A stretch of 64,000 nucleotides of DNA from Mucilaginibacter sp. SMC90 (GTDB taxonomy: Bacteria; Bacteroidota; Bacteroidia; Sphingobacteriales; Sphingobacteriaceae). Shown here piece after piece: positions 1-9,632 of the stretch (positions are counted from its first letter, which is position 1; every line of letters begins with the position of its first letter). The position numbers were made by a program, and so were the translations under genes. The DNA lies in NCBI RefSeq assembly GCF_022811725.1, contig NZ_CP094527.1, positions 4,154,001 to 4,218,000 on the forward strand, in the 5' to 3' direction. The notes under the pieces were generated by a model. That model saw only the letters and a list, made by a program, of their open reading frames with translations, was not told the origin of the DNA and did not search any database.

Positions 1-288
1 TATTGTAATTATCAATCAGTAAAACAAATACGATTTAATCTGCGCCATGCTGTAATGTTTTGCCCATAGATAACGTATGAGTAATCAAATTGTAGTTTTT
101 TTATTAAACTTTAAAAAACGTTTGGGAATTTTAAAAAAAAGCCGATAATTGTTATTGAAATTATCGTTCAATATACGATATTGATATAAGATTAGTACGA
201 AAGCACCTAAGCCTTAATTAATAGCAATAGAATGATATTTTGATATTACCATTTGGTTAATTATTAATTTCCTAAACCTTTCTTTTTG
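1..288. other. Non-coding leader before the polysaccharide locus
   Basis: AT-rich stretch with no convincing gene on either strand. It must contain the promoter of the first polysaccharide gene, but I could not find a clean TTTG/TAnnTTTG pair: TACCATTTG near 247-255 has one base too many. A half-palindromic AAACGTTT lies at 117-124. Nothing else is recognisable. Confidence 0.4.
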
Positions 289-1962
289 ATGAACATTAGT
301 ATAACTATCCGATCCTTACTTACCTTCATTTTACTGAGTTTTGGCACTTCATTAATAAGTTACGGCCAAACCACGCCTGTTGGAAGTTACGCCGAAGAGT
401 TATTGCGCAGAGAACAGGTAGCAGGTAACACCAGCAATAGTTCATCATTTACCATCAGGCCTTTGGCTTCAAATATTGCTGATTCTTCCCTTCAATCATT
501 AATTGCAAGTCGCGAATACGTAAAATTTAATTTTATGGGTATTCCATCTGGCTTACGTATTCTTCCAATCAGTTGGTTAAATGAATATAATGTAAATCGC
601 CCCTACGGTTATAATAACGGTTCATTATATCCAAATGCCGGTTATCAAAGTATGCTGAGCGGAGGTTTCTTCTTAAAAGCAGGGATCCTCAACGTACAGA
701 TAAAGCCCGAGTTGGTTTATGCACAAAATAAAAGATTCTCAACTTTTGCAGATATACAGGGCAATAATAATTCGCCGGTGTTAATGAATGCTTATTTCGG
801 CTTGATCAATGGTATCGATGCTCCTGAAAGATTTGGCACGTCTTCATTAAAGCATCTTTATCCGGGGCAGTCAAACATCACTTTAACGTATAAAAGTATT
901 GAAGCCGGTGTATCTACCGAAAATTTATGGTGGGGGCCCGGGATACGAAACTCTATTATGATGAGCAATTCGGCCCCCGGTTTTTTTCATTGGACATTCA
1001 ACTCAACCAAACCTGTTAAGACGTTAATCGGCTCTTTTGAATGGCAAATTATAGGAGGAAACCTGAAGCAATCCGGCTTCGCTCCAGACGATATAAGCAA
1101 ATTAACGTACGGAAGCAATCTATATAGCCCAAAGCCCCAAATTACCAGGTATATTTCGGCATATAGCGTGAATTGGCAACCGAAATGGCTAAAGGGACTA
1201 TATCTTGGCGCTTCTGCGTATGATTATCTTGACAAAGACTCTGTTTATCATAATAAAAATATTATCCGTAAAATAATTCCTGTTGTTATAGGTTCATCTG
1301 TTAAAGCAAATGACATTAATAATGGACAAAACGGCGATCAACAGGACTTTGCATATGCGCTTAATATCAGGCAGCTACTGCCCTTGTACAAAGCTGAACT
1401 TTACTTTGAATGGGCACGTAATGACCGCACAGGAAGTCTGTCAGATTTTCTTGAAGAACCTGAACATTCGGCAGCCTATACATTGGGTGGTCGCAAGTTA
1501 TTTGAACTTAGTCGCGGAGGCTTTATACAAATTAAATCAGAAATAACGCACCTACAACGAGCCCAAACTTATTTGTTACGTGACGAGCCGCTATGGTACG
1601 CCCATGGAGTAAGCCCAAGAGACGGCTATACCAATTATGGCAGATATGTCGGCGCCGGAATTGGCCCAGGAAGCAACAGCTTTATTTTTGACATAAGTTA
1701 CCTTAAAAACTACAATTCATACGGTATTATGCTGGAAAGGCAATTACATAACAATGATTTATATTATCAGGCTTTTGCCGGAACCGGAATTTATAACCTG
1801 CACTGGGTAGATATTGCCAGTACGTTTTATACAAATTTGAAATTTAAAAACTACCTGCTTTCTGCTGAAGCTACACCGGTTTACACGCTAAATTATCAAT
1901 ATAGAAATGGTTCGAGTTTTAATTTACATGCAAGGATTAACTTCACTTATTTTTTTAATTAA
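289..1962 (+). CDS. Wzi-like capsule assembly outer-membrane protein
   Basis: Probable outer-membrane beta-barrel of the Wzi family, which holds exported capsule or exopolysaccharide at the cell surface. An N-terminal signal peptide ends near the SYGQ sequence. The rest is rich in alternating aromatic/polar strands and ends in an aromatic C-terminus (TYFFN), as expected of a barrel. The TENLWWGPG segment around residue 210 is typical of the family. A TTG codon lies directly before the ATG at 289; I take the ATG as start, giving 557 residues. It is the first gene of the + strand polysaccharide cluster and precedes the export protein by about 160 bp. The family call is from recognised motifs; the anchoring role is inferred from Wzi of enteric bacteria. 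Confidence 0.8.
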   Translation: MNISITIRSLLTFILLSFGTSLISYGQTTPVGSYAEELLRREQVAGNTSNSSSFTIRPLASNIADSSLQSLIASREYVKFNFMGIPSGLRILPISWLNEYNVNRPYGYNNGSLYPNAGYQSMLSGGFFLKAGILNVQIKPELVYAQNKRFSTFADIQGNNNSPVLMNAYFGLINGIDAPERFGTSSLKHLYPGQSNITLTYKSIEAGVSTENLWWGPGIRNSIMMSNSAPGFFHWTFNSTKPVKTLIGSFEWQIIGGNLKQSGFAPDDISKLTYGSNLYSPKPQITRYISAYSVNWQPKWLKGLYLGASAYDYLDKDSVYHNKNIIRKIIPVVIGSSVKANDINNGQNGDQQDFAYALNIRQLLPLYKAELYFEWARNDRTGSLSDFLEEPEHSAAYTLGGRKLFELSRGGFIQIKSEITHLQRAQTYLLRDEPLWYAHGVSPRDGYTNYGRYVGAGIGPGSNSFIFDISYLKNYNSYGIMLERQLHNNDLYYQAFAGTGIYNLHWVDIASTFYTNLKFKNYLLSAEATPVYTLNYQYRNGSSFNLHARINFTYFFN

Positions 1963-2033
1963 TGAAAAACTCCGGCCGCAAATTTCAGCTTATCAACCCA
2001 TCTATTAGTTATAGTACAAATTAAAAAAATTAC

Positions 2034-2068
2034 TTTGTTCCCTAAAACGGGAAATTGGTTTACTTTTG
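2034..2068 (+). promoter_or_regulatory. Bacteroidota-type promoter before the export gene
   Basis: TACTTTTG at 2061-2068 matches the TAnnTTTG -7 consensus exactly. TTTG at 2034-2037 can serve as the -33 element with a 23-bp spacer, at the long end of the usual range. The start codon is 57 bp downstream, so the export/Wzz genes may be transcribed separately from the Wzi gene. Confidence 0.6.
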
Positions 2069-2124
2069 CAGAAAATAATATCATTTATTAGAGTGTTATT
2101 TTTATGCTCTGATAGTTTTTAAAT

Positions 2125-4608
2125 ATGAACAGACTTCGCCTTTTTTTATTATTAATTGCCATACTTAGCTTAGGAGCAATAACTAATATTACCGCCCAAA
2201 CTAATTTGCAAAATATTTCATCAATTAACATCGACGATCTGTCAGATCAGCAAGTTATTCAGTTGCTTCAACAGGCTCAAAAAGCTGGTTTAACTGACAC
2301 CGAGTTGCTACAACAGGCCCAAAGCCGTGGAATGTCGGCTGCACAAGTTCAAAAATTGGAAACTAGGATAAAAAAATTAAGAACTAAGAGCAGCGGTTCG
2401 TCCAATTCCCAACCCGATTCAACATTTACTCAGCAGGGAAGACAGCTCAATTATAAACCAGATACAGCGGATACACTTTATACAAATAAGGATTTGTTTG
2501 AAAGTTTAAGACCTAAAATTTTTGGTGCCGATATTTTTAAAAATAAAAATAGTTCATTCGAACCCAATCTTAAGCTGGCAACTCCATTAAATTATATTAT
2601 TGGACCAAATGATCAGCTCAACATCAGCGTTTACGGCAGTTCATTAGTAAACTGGAAGCTGGAAGTATCACCAGAGGGAAACATAAATATCCCGGGGGTT
2701 GGTATTTTAAATGTAGGCAGCAAAACCATTGAACAAGCTACTACTTTGATAAAAAGCAGGCTTACTGCAAATAATTATGCTGTTGGCCGCGGAACAAGCG
2801 TACAGGTTACACTTGGCAACATCCGCAGCATTCAGGTAATTATCATTGGACAGGTAGCCAAGCCGGGCACATATACCCTACCCTCTCTTGCTACTGTTTT
2901 CAATGCATTGTATACAGCCGGCGGCCCTAACGATAACGGAAGTTTAAGACAGATAGAGATCATCAGGAACAATCGAATTATCAGGCACTTGGATGTTTAC
3001 GATTTCCTGTTAAAAGGCGATCAAAAAAATAACATTACCTTGCAAGATCAAGATATTGTACGCGTGCCAACTTATCGTACAAGGGTGCAACTTGTTGGCC
3101 AAGTTAAAATACCCGCGCTATTTGAAGTTTTACCGGGAGAAAGCCTTGACAATGTTTTAAATTTTGCCGGAGGCTTCACCGATAGCGCATATACCGCAAG
3201 GATCAAAGTATCACAGGTTAGTGACCAGCAACGTAAAATAACAGACGTATTAGAAGCCGACTATAAAAATTATATTCCATTACGAGGCGATAAATACACC
3301 ATTGAATCTATTATATATAGATTTGAAAATCGGGTTGTAATAAAAGGAGCGGTTTTCAGGCCTGGCGATTATGAACTGCAAAATGGGCTAACATTACTTC
3401 AGTTAATTGATAAGGCTGCGGGATTAAAAGAAGATGCGTTTACTGAGCGAGGTACAATCACCCGCCTGAAACCTGATAACAATACCGAGATAATAGGCTT
3501 TAACGTTAAAGATGTTATTAATAAAACGGTAAACATATCTTTACAACGGGAAGATATTGTTAATATCTCGTCGATATTTGACTTGCGTGATAAGTATACG
3601 GTCACTATCAATGGAAATGTTAGAAAACCTGGAAAATTTGCCTTTTCGGAAAACATGAAGGTAGAAGACCTAATCTTAGAAGCCGGTGGTTTTGCTGAAG
3701 GAGCAAGCACAAATCGGATTGAAGTAGCACGGAGAGTAACGGATGCGGATCCTTCCTCAAAAAACAGTTCGGTTTCACAAGTTTTCAGTGTAAATATCGA
3801 CGGCAATCTGAAACCAGCCGATGCTAATTTCGTACTTACCCCTTTTGATATTGTTTCTGTTTACAGCCTACCTGGCTATGAAAAACAAAAGACGGTGAAA
3901 GTTGAAGGAGAAGTTTTATATCCCGGCTCATACACCATCAAAAGTAAAAACGAAAAAATATCTGATCTGATTGCCAGGGCTGGGGGACTTACTGCCTCGG
4001 CAGATGCAGCAGGGGGATCTCTAAAACGTGACAATTTTGCAATATTGGGTATTGATAAAAATAAAACTGATACTGCTTCAATCAACGCAGAGCGTTACGC
4101 CCGGATCAACAGACTTAAAAAATCTTACAAAGACTCAACAAATACAACAACCGATACAGTGCAATTGAGAAATAATTATGTTGGTATCGAATTGGATAAG
4201 ATCCTGAAATCGCCAGGATCAAAAACGGATTTGCTTTTAGAAAACGGAGATGTTATCAGGGTTCCTAAACAGCAACAGGTTGTTCGTGTTAATGGGCAGG
4301 TACTTTATCCAAGCGCGGTAGTTTTTGATAAGTCGAAATCGTTTAACGATTTCGTTTCAAATGCGGGCGGTTACGGGCCGGACGCGTTGAGACGCGGCGC
4401 ATACGTGGTTTACCCTAACGGAACTGTAAAAGGCACACGTAAATTTTTATTCTTTAATAAACACCCTTCGGTGAAACCGGGCAGTGAAATATATGTTCCT
4501 AAAAAATCAGAAAGCAAGGGTAATACAGCTCAAACCATTTTAGGGTTCACTACCGGGCTTGCCTCATTAGGGGCCATTATTTTGGGGATTTTAAGTTTGA
4601 ACAGATAA
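2125..4608 (+). CDS. SLBB-domain polysaccharide export outer-membrane protein (Wza-type)
   Basis: Forms the outer-membrane/periplasmic channel through which the polymer leaves the cell. A signal peptide is followed by a Gln-rich helical segment (residues about 40-90), then the Poly_export domain beginning at NYIIGPNDQLNISVYG near residue 155. Several SLBB modules follow, each with a V.GQV..PG.Y-like start, and a C-terminal transmembrane segment near residues 800-823 ends the protein. At 827 residues it is about twice the size of E. coli Wza because of the extra SLBB copies, which is usual in Bacteroidota. The Wzz-like gene lies 66 bp downstream and is probably co-transcribed. Confidence 0.9.
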   Translation: MNRLRLFLLLIAILSLGAITNITAQTNLQNISSINIDDLSDQQVIQLLQQAQKAGLTDTELLQQAQSRGMSAAQVQKLETRIKKLRTKSSGSSNSQPDSTFTQQGRQLNYKPDTADTLYTNKDLFESLRPKIFGADIFKNKNSSFEPNLKLATPLNYIIGPNDQLNISVYGSSLVNWKLEVSPEGNINIPGVGILNVGSKTIEQATTLIKSRLTANNYAVGRGTSVQVTLGNIRSIQVIIIGQVAKPGTYTLPSLATVFNALYTAGGPNDNGSLRQIEIIRNNRIIRHLDVYDFLLKGDQKNNITLQDQDIVRVPTYRTRVQLVGQVKIPALFEVLPGESLDNVLNFAGGFTDSAYTARIKVSQVSDQQRKITDVLEADYKNYIPLRGDKYTIESIIYRFENRVVIKGAVFRPGDYELQNGLTLLQLIDKAAGLKEDAFTERGTITRLKPDNNTEIIGFNVKDVINKTVNISLQREDIVNISSIFDLRDKYTVTINGNVRKPGKFAFSENMKVEDLILEAGGFAEGASTNRIEVARRVTDADPSSKNSSVSQVFSVNIDGNLKPADANFVLTPFDIVSVYSLPGYEKQKTVKVEGEVLYPGSYTIKSKNEKISDLIARAGGLTASADAAGGSLKRDNFAILGIDKNKTDTASINAERYARINRLKKSYKDSTNTTTDTVQLRNNYVGIELDKILKSPGSKTDLLLENGDVIRVPKQQQVVRVNGQVLYPSAVVFDKSKSFNDFVSNAGGYGPDALRRGAYVVYPNGTVKGTRKFLFFNKHPSVKPGSEIYVPKKSESKGNTAQTILGFTTGLASLGAIILGILSLNR

Positions 4609-4674
4609 CAGCTAAGGTTATTTATAATACTCATTTATTAATTTATTAAAAACAGTTAAGTATTTTAAACCAAA

Positions 4675-5736
4675 ATGGATAAAACAATAGACTCCACTGA
4701 AATTTCCATTAAAGAAATTGTAGTTAAAATCAGAAAGGGTTTAAGGTATATCGTATTAAGATGGAAGCTTATTATTGCTTTTGGTATAATAGGAGGCGCA
4801 TTAGGGCTAACATATGCGTTAATCAAAAAAACTACTTATAAAGCGATATCTACATTTGTTTTGGAAGATGGCAGTAAATCGGCTGCATTGGGTCAATATG
4901 CCGGTTTGGCGTCACTCGCAGGTATTGATTTAAATGGCGGAGGTGGTGGGATCTTCCAAGGAGATAACATTATTGAATTATATAAGTCAAGGTTAATGTT
5001 AGAAAAAACATTGTTAAGTGAAGTTACTATGGTTGGCAAAAAACAATTGCTAATCGACAGGTATATCGAATTTAATAAATTGAGAAAAGTATGGAAGCAA
5101 AATGACCATATTGATACTATATCATTTATTGGTAGTGCAGATAAATTTACAAGATTACAAGACAGTATAATTTCAACTATAGTTGATGTGTTTAACAAAA
5201 AATTATTAGCTGTAAGTAAACTTGATAAGAAGCTAAATATTATCGTTGTTCAGGTAGAAAGTGAAGATGAGTTGTTTTCAAAGGCCTTTAATTTAAAACT
5301 TGTAGAAACGGTAAATAACTTTTACTCTGTAACAAAAACTAAAAAAAGCAACCAAAATGTAGTTATACTGCAGCGCCAGGCTGATAGTGTAAAAGCCGTT
5401 TTAAATAGTTCTATCAATGGAGTAGCATCTGCCATCGATGCAAACCCTAATGCAAACCCTCAGCTTTTGATATTGAAAGTGCCATCTCAAAGAAAACAGG
5501 TAGATGTCCAGGCAAGTACAGCTATATATGCCGAAATAACCAAAAATTTAGAATTATCTAAAATATCACTAAGGCAGGATATTCCATTGATTCAGATAAT
5601 TGATGAACCAGTATTGCCATTGCCTAAAAATAAAGTTGGTAAGCTAAAGGGAATTATATTGGGTGGATTGTTGGGTGGTTTTTTATCCATATCATTTATT
5701 TTAACTAAAAAGACATTCAAAAATTTATTGGCTTGA
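4675..5736 (+). CDS. Wzz-type chain-length determinant, no kinase domain
   Basis: Inner-membrane polysaccharide co-polymerase that would set polymer length and contact the export channel. One transmembrane helix lies near residues 30-50 and a second near 325-345, bracketing a periplasmic helical domain; this is the Wzz layout. There is no Walker A/B motif or C-terminal tyrosine cluster, so the tyrosine autokinase found in Wzc is absent; any kinase must be encoded elsewhere. A Gly-rich stretch (near residues 83-92) follows the first beta region. It follows the export gene on the same strand. Confidence 0.85.
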   Translation: MDKTIDSTEISIKEIVVKIRKGLRYIVLRWKLIIAFGIIGGALGLTYALIKKTTYKAISTFVLEDGSKSAALGQYAGLASLAGIDLNGGGGGIFQGDNIIELYKSRLMLEKTLLSEVTMVGKKQLLIDRYIEFNKLRKVWKQNDHIDTISFIGSADKFTRLQDSIISTIVDVFNKKLLAVSKLDKKLNIIVVQVESEDELFSKAFNLKLVETVNNFYSVTKTKKSNQNVVILQRQADSVKAVLNSSINGVASAIDANPNANPQLLILKVPSQRKQVDVQASTAIYAEITKNLELSKISLRQDIPLIQIIDEPVLPLPKNKVGKLKGIILGGLLGGFLSISFILTKKTFKNLLA

Positions 5737-5802
5737 TTTGCTTTTTTAAGCCATATTACCCATAAGAATAATAAATGAAGTGATTTATTTATATGTTAGT
5801 TT

Positions 5803-5810
5803 TACCTTTG
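5803..5810 (+). promoter_or_regulatory. Candidate -7 element before the glycosyltransferase block
   Basis: TACCTTTG is an exact TAnnTTTG match about 100 bp upstream of the first glycosyltransferase. I see no good TTG -33 partner at normal spacing, so the call is tentative. It suggests that the sugar-assembly genes form their own transcript. Confidence 0.4.
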
Positions 5811-5910
5811 AGGTAACCGTAAACCCACCGATGGAGTAATATTATTTTTATTAGAAAAGTTAAATCTCTCACCAATTAATAATGCTTATACGATATTTCA
5901 AATTGCAATT

Positions 5911-6813
5911 ATGCTAAATGAATTAACCTTAGTGATTCCCACTTATAACAGGAATGACTATTTGATAAAAATTTTAGAAAGTATACCTCATAATGTAAAT
6001 GTAGTGGTAGGAGATAATGGAGGAGCTGTTACAAAAGATATTGTTGATCGATATCCAAGTTTCTCTTTTTTACGCCCGGATAAAAAACTTGAGATGTTTG
6101 AAAATTGGAACTTTTGTATCAATAATGTCAAAACAAAATGGTTTATCATACCATCTGACGATGATTTATATTATCCGGATTCATTTAAAAAAATAGACAT
6201 GGCTTTAAACAGCTATCCGGAAGCCAACATAATCATATTTGGTCACAATGTTATAAATGAACATGATGAGGTATTGTCTACCTGGCAATCGGCGGGCAAT
6301 AATATCCTGACACAACCCAAAGGTTATGAATATTTCAAGTATGATGTAAAAGCAAGGTTGCCAAGTATTGTTTTTGAAACAGAGACTGCGAGATCATACG
6401 GACTGTTTGATGAAACTTATGTATATACGGCTGCCGATAGCTTATTAATTCAAAAAATCATGTTGTATGGTAAAGCGGTAATATTAACTGATGTTATATC
6501 GGCGTATCGGGTGTGGAAGGATAATATCACAAGCAGGTATACTGCCACGAAAGATTGGCTCTCAAAAATAGACAGATGGCAAGATGAAATATTGCAACAC
6601 GTTAAAGTATTTTATGAAAAAAATGATCTTAAAATTAACATCTCGTCTATAAAAGATGAAGTTTACGCAAGTAATTTAATGCAAGGAATAATTAATAAAA
6701 AAGCAAAATCAAACAGGAAGGACTTATATGACTTTGTAAAAAGTGTTAGATTTCCGTGGAAAGCAAAATTTATCACCAAGCTTAGAATCGTCAAAGCTTT
6801 ATTAATCGCATAA
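5911..6813 (+). CDS. Family 2 glycosyltransferase
   Basis: GT-A fold transferase that adds one sugar to the lipid-linked repeat unit at the cytoplasmic membrane face. It begins with the GT2 signature LTLVIPTYNRNDYL. A VVGDNGG nucleotide-binding strand follows near residue 33, and the DxD-type metal site is PSDDDLYYPD near residue 87. There is no transmembrane segment. It is the first gene of a tightly packed block, 10 bp before the flippase gene. Donor and acceptor sugars cannot be read from the sequence. Confidence 0.8.
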   Translation: MLNELTLVIPTYNRNDYLIKILESIPHNVNVVVGDNGGAVTKDIVDRYPSFSFLRPDKKLEMFENWNFCINNVKTKWFIIPSDDDLYYPDSFKKIDMALNSYPEANIIIFGHNVINEHDEVLSTWQSAGNNILTQPKGYEYFKYDVKARLPSIVFETETARSYGLFDETYVYTAADSLLIQKIMLYGKAVILTDVISAYRVWKDNITSRYTATKDWLSKIDRWQDEILQHVKVFYEKNDLKINISSIKDEVYASNLMQGIINKKAKSNRKDLYDFVKSVRFPWKAKFITKLRIVKALLIA

Positions 6814-6823
6814 AATTATCATC

Positions 6824-8077
6824 GTGCTTAAATCTATTTTGGGTTCTACCATCTTTAAGTTGTCGTCTGCAGCAATTTCCTTTGTTACGGTTCCATTGCT
6901 ATTAAAAACATTAGGAACCAACAACTATGCTGTGTGGGTAACGTTAACGGCTTTATTATCATGGCTTAATCTTTTTGATTTTGGATCGGGGTACAGTTTA
7001 AAAAACAAGGTTACTGAATCACAGGCGAATGATAAAAAAGAAAATATTGATGGATTAATTGCCGGAACATTACAATTTTATATAATAGTATCCTTTTTTT
7101 TAATATTGCTTTTTGTAGGCTCTACCTTTTTTGTCAATATATTTAAAACACATTTATTTCTGGCATATATTGTTTACATGCCTATAATACTTTCTTTCCC
7201 TTTTACATTAGGACATTTCATAATTCAGGGGGTAAGGAAATTTAATTTATTTAATTCTATACTATTTATCCAGAATATTATTTGGTTGGTAGTTTTGATG
7301 ATGTATAAATATAATTTTTTTGAAGTAAGTATATATAAGTTAGCTTCTTGTTATAGCGGCCTTTATGTAATAGCAAATTTCTCTATTATATTTTTTGCGT
7401 TGAGAAATGTTCAATTTAACTGGAAACAGGTTTTTGATTATAAAAATTTTATATCGTCAAAGGCTTCATTGTTGGTTGGAACAAGGTTTTTTTTATTGCA
7501 GGTTTCATCTTTGTTCCTATATTCAATAGGCAACATATTAACTTACAATAATCTATCGCTAAAAAATGTAGCACAATATGATACTGTTAACAAAGTTTTT
7601 TTATTGGGAATGACAATTTTTAATGTTGTAATTTCTGTTTTCTGGACAGAAATTTCACATGCTAAAGCTTTAGGCGATAAAGCTAAACTTATAAAAAAAT
7701 TTAATCAACTTTTATTGTGTGCTTCGGTTTTTAGTATTGGTACTTGCGGCATCATATTTATAATTCCAACCTTAGTAAGTTTGTGGACAAATAAAGCAAT
7801 AGTGATCAACAATGTTAAAGATCTCTATCCTTTTGCCTTATTATTTATCGTGCAAGTATTTTCGTATTGCGGCGCAGTTTTTTTAAATGCATTCGAAAAG
7901 CTTAAAGGTCAAATCATATTATCGGTTATAGCTTCAGTATTGATGATTCCTTTATGTAAATTATTATTTAATTTATCAATGGGCATTGGGTCAGTACCAT
8001 TAGCATCTGCGATACTAACCATCCCCACGCTTTTATTCGTTATTTATAAATCAAAAATTTGTATTAACAAAATTTAA
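6824..8077 (+). CDS. wzx: Wzx-type polysaccharide flippase
   Basis: Multi-spanning MATE/MOP-superfamily transporter of about 12 hydrophobic helices that would flip the lipid-linked repeat unit to the periplasmic side. The N-terminal SSAAISFVTVPLLLKTLG and the YAVWVTLTALLSW segment are typical of Wzx/RfbX proteins. I take the GTG at 6824 as start because no ATG lies closer and the conserved N-terminus begins there. The gene is strikingly AT-rich relative to the rest of the window, as flippase and polymerase genes often are, possibly a sign of horizontal transfer of the sugar-specific part of the locus. Confidence 0.85.
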   Translation: MLKSILGSTIFKLSSAAISFVTVPLLLKTLGTNNYAVWVTLTALLSWLNLFDFGSGYSLKNKVTESQANDKKENIDGLIAGTLQFYIIVSFFLILLFVGSTFFVNIFKTHLFLAYIVYMPIILSFPFTLGHFIIQGVRKFNLFNSILFIQNIIWLVVLMMYKYNFFEVSIYKLASCYSGLYVIANFSIIFFALRNVQFNWKQVFDYKNFISSKASLLVGTRFFLLQVSSLFLYSIGNILTYNNLSLKNVAQYDTVNKVFLLGMTIFNVVISVFWTEISHAKALGDKAKLIKKFNQLLLCASVFSIGTCGIIFIIPTLVSLWTNKAIVINNVKDLYPFALLFIVQVFSYCGAVFLNAFEKLKGQIILSVIASVLMIPLCKLLFNLSMGIGSVPLASAILTIPTLLFVIYKSKICINKI

Positions 8078-8080
8078 TCA

Positions 8081-8707
8081 ATGATAGGAGTTATAATAAG
8101 GAAGATTAAGCATTTAATGTTTTTAAGGAGGGTGAGAAAGGCAAAGCGCTATTTAACAGCAGGCAATTCGCATTTTTTTGAAAATTTCAGACTAAATATT
8201 GGAATGCCGATCAAAAATAAGATCTACCTAAAAATTGGCAATGATTCAAGCTTGGATTGTACTGTGATATTCGAGTCGGAAACAGGTGAAGTTAGTGTTG
8301 GTAATAGATGTTTTATTGGTGCCAGTACCATCATTTGCAAATCAAAAATTGAATTTGAAGATGACGTATTTGTAGCCTGGGGTACATACTTTTATGACCA
8401 CGATTCGCATTCTATCGATTATCGGGAGCGTGAAAAGGACATTACAGCACAATTAAAAGATTACAGAGAAGGCCGTGGCTTTATAGAGAGTAAAAACTGG
8501 TCGGTTGTTAATACCAAAGCCATCAAAGTTGGTTCAAATGCATGGATAGGAATGAATTGCATAATTTTGAAAGGCGTAAGCATAGGAGAAGGTGCTATTG
8601 TTGGGGCAGGAAGTGTTGTTACCAAAGACGTAGCGCCATGGACAATTGTTGGCGGAAACCCCGCCAAGGTTATTAAAGAAATTCCAATAGAATTGAGAAA
8701 GGCGTAA
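8081..8707 (+). CDS. Left-handed beta-helix acyltransferase
   Basis: Hexapeptide-repeat acetyltransferase that probably O-acetylates a sugar of the repeat unit. Imperfect [IV]G.... repeats run from about residue 45 to the end. Residues near 105-110 (FYDHDSHSI) form the loop carrying the presumed catalytic His. The C-terminal coil WIGMNCIILKGVSIGEGAIV followed by AGSVVTKDV and GGNPAKVI is diagnostic of the WbbJ/maltose-acetyltransferase group. It begins 3 bp after the flippase and ends 1 bp before the epimerase gene. Confidence 0.85.
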   Translation: MIGVIIRKIKHLMFLRRVRKAKRYLTAGNSHFFENFRLNIGMPIKNKIYLKIGNDSSLDCTVIFESETGEVSVGNRCFIGASTIICKSKIEFEDDVFVAWGTYFYDHDSHSIDYREREKDITAQLKDYREGRGFIESKNWSVVNTKAIKVGSNAWIGMNCIILKGVSIGEGAIVGAGSVVTKDVAPWTIVGGNPAKVIKEIPIELRKA

Positions 8708-8708
8708 A

Positions 8709-9632
8709 ATGAAGAAAGTTCTTATAACCGGAGCATATGGTTTTTTAGGAAGATATACAGCTAAATCATTTAATAAAGCTGGCTATCATGTGAGTGGCAT
8801 AGGGCATGGAAAGTGGCACAAGTATGAATACACCAAATGGGGTATCGATGATTGGTTTGAATCTACAATTACTTTTGAAGCATTGATAAATATCAACAAG
8901 AGTTTTGATACGATAGTGCACTGTGGAGGTAGCGGATCTGTAGCTTTTTCCTACCAAAATCCATTTGAAGATTTCCAAAAAAGTGTTCAAAGCACTTTAG
9001 CTTTGTTGGAGTATATACGCTTACAGGGTAAACCGTGTCATTTTATTTACCCTTCAAGCCCCGCGGTTCAAGGTGATGTTGGAGATAAAAAAATTAGTGA
9101 AGATGATCCTTCCGACCCTGTTTCACCATATGGTTTTCATAAAAAAGCGGCAGAAGAATTATGTTTCTCGTACAGCAAAAACTTCGGTTTGAAGGTTTCG
9201 ATAATCCGTTACTTTTCTATTTACGGTGCCGGGTTACAAAAACAACTGTTATGGGACGCCTGTATGAAAATAAAAAACTCAAACGGAGACGTTACATTTT
9301 TTGGCACAGGAGAAGAGACACGCGACTGGCTGTATATTACCGATGCATCAGCTTTGGTATTGGCAGTAGCCACCCATGAAACAAAAAAAATAAATATCAT
9401 AAACGGAGGTTCGGGTGTCAGAACAACGGTTGCTGAAACTATAAATATGTTAGTAAAAGCTTATGATAAGCAGGTAAATATTAATTTTAATCAAGATGTA
9501 AAAATAGGAGATCCCAGATTTTATCACGCCGATATTTCAAAGGCCTTAAACCTGGTATGGTCGCCTCGGATTGATGTAAAAGATGGAATTTCACGGTATG
9601 TAAATTATTTTAAAGAGTTACATAATGATTAG
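8709..9632 (+). CDS. NAD-dependent epimerase/dehydratase (extended SDR)
   Basis: Sugar-nucleotide-modifying short-chain dehydrogenase. The N-terminus carries a Rossmann GxxGxxG (GAYGFLG, residues 7-13). The catalytic Ser is in PSSPAVQG, and Tyr/Lys in the YGFHK motif near residue 142. A C-terminal DWLYITDAS segment is typical of UDP-glucose 4-epimerase and dTDP-sugar reductase relatives. The exact product sugar is unknown. The stop codon overlaps the next gene by 8 bp, so the two are translationally coupled. Confidence 0.75.
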   Translation: MKKVLITGAYGFLGRYTAKSFNKAGYHVSGIGHGKWHKYEYTKWGIDDWFESTITFEALININKSFDTIVHCGGSGSVAFSYQNPFEDFQKSVQSTLALLEYIRLQGKPCHFIYPSSPAVQGDVGDKKISEDDPSDPVSPYGFHKKAAEELCFSYSKNFGLKVSIIRYFSIYGAGLQKQLLWDACMKIKNSNGDVTFFGTGEETRDWLYITDASALVLAVATHETKKINIINGGSGVRTTVAETINMLVKAYDKQVNINFNQDVKIGDPRFYHADISKALNLVWSPRIDVKDGISRYVNYFKELHND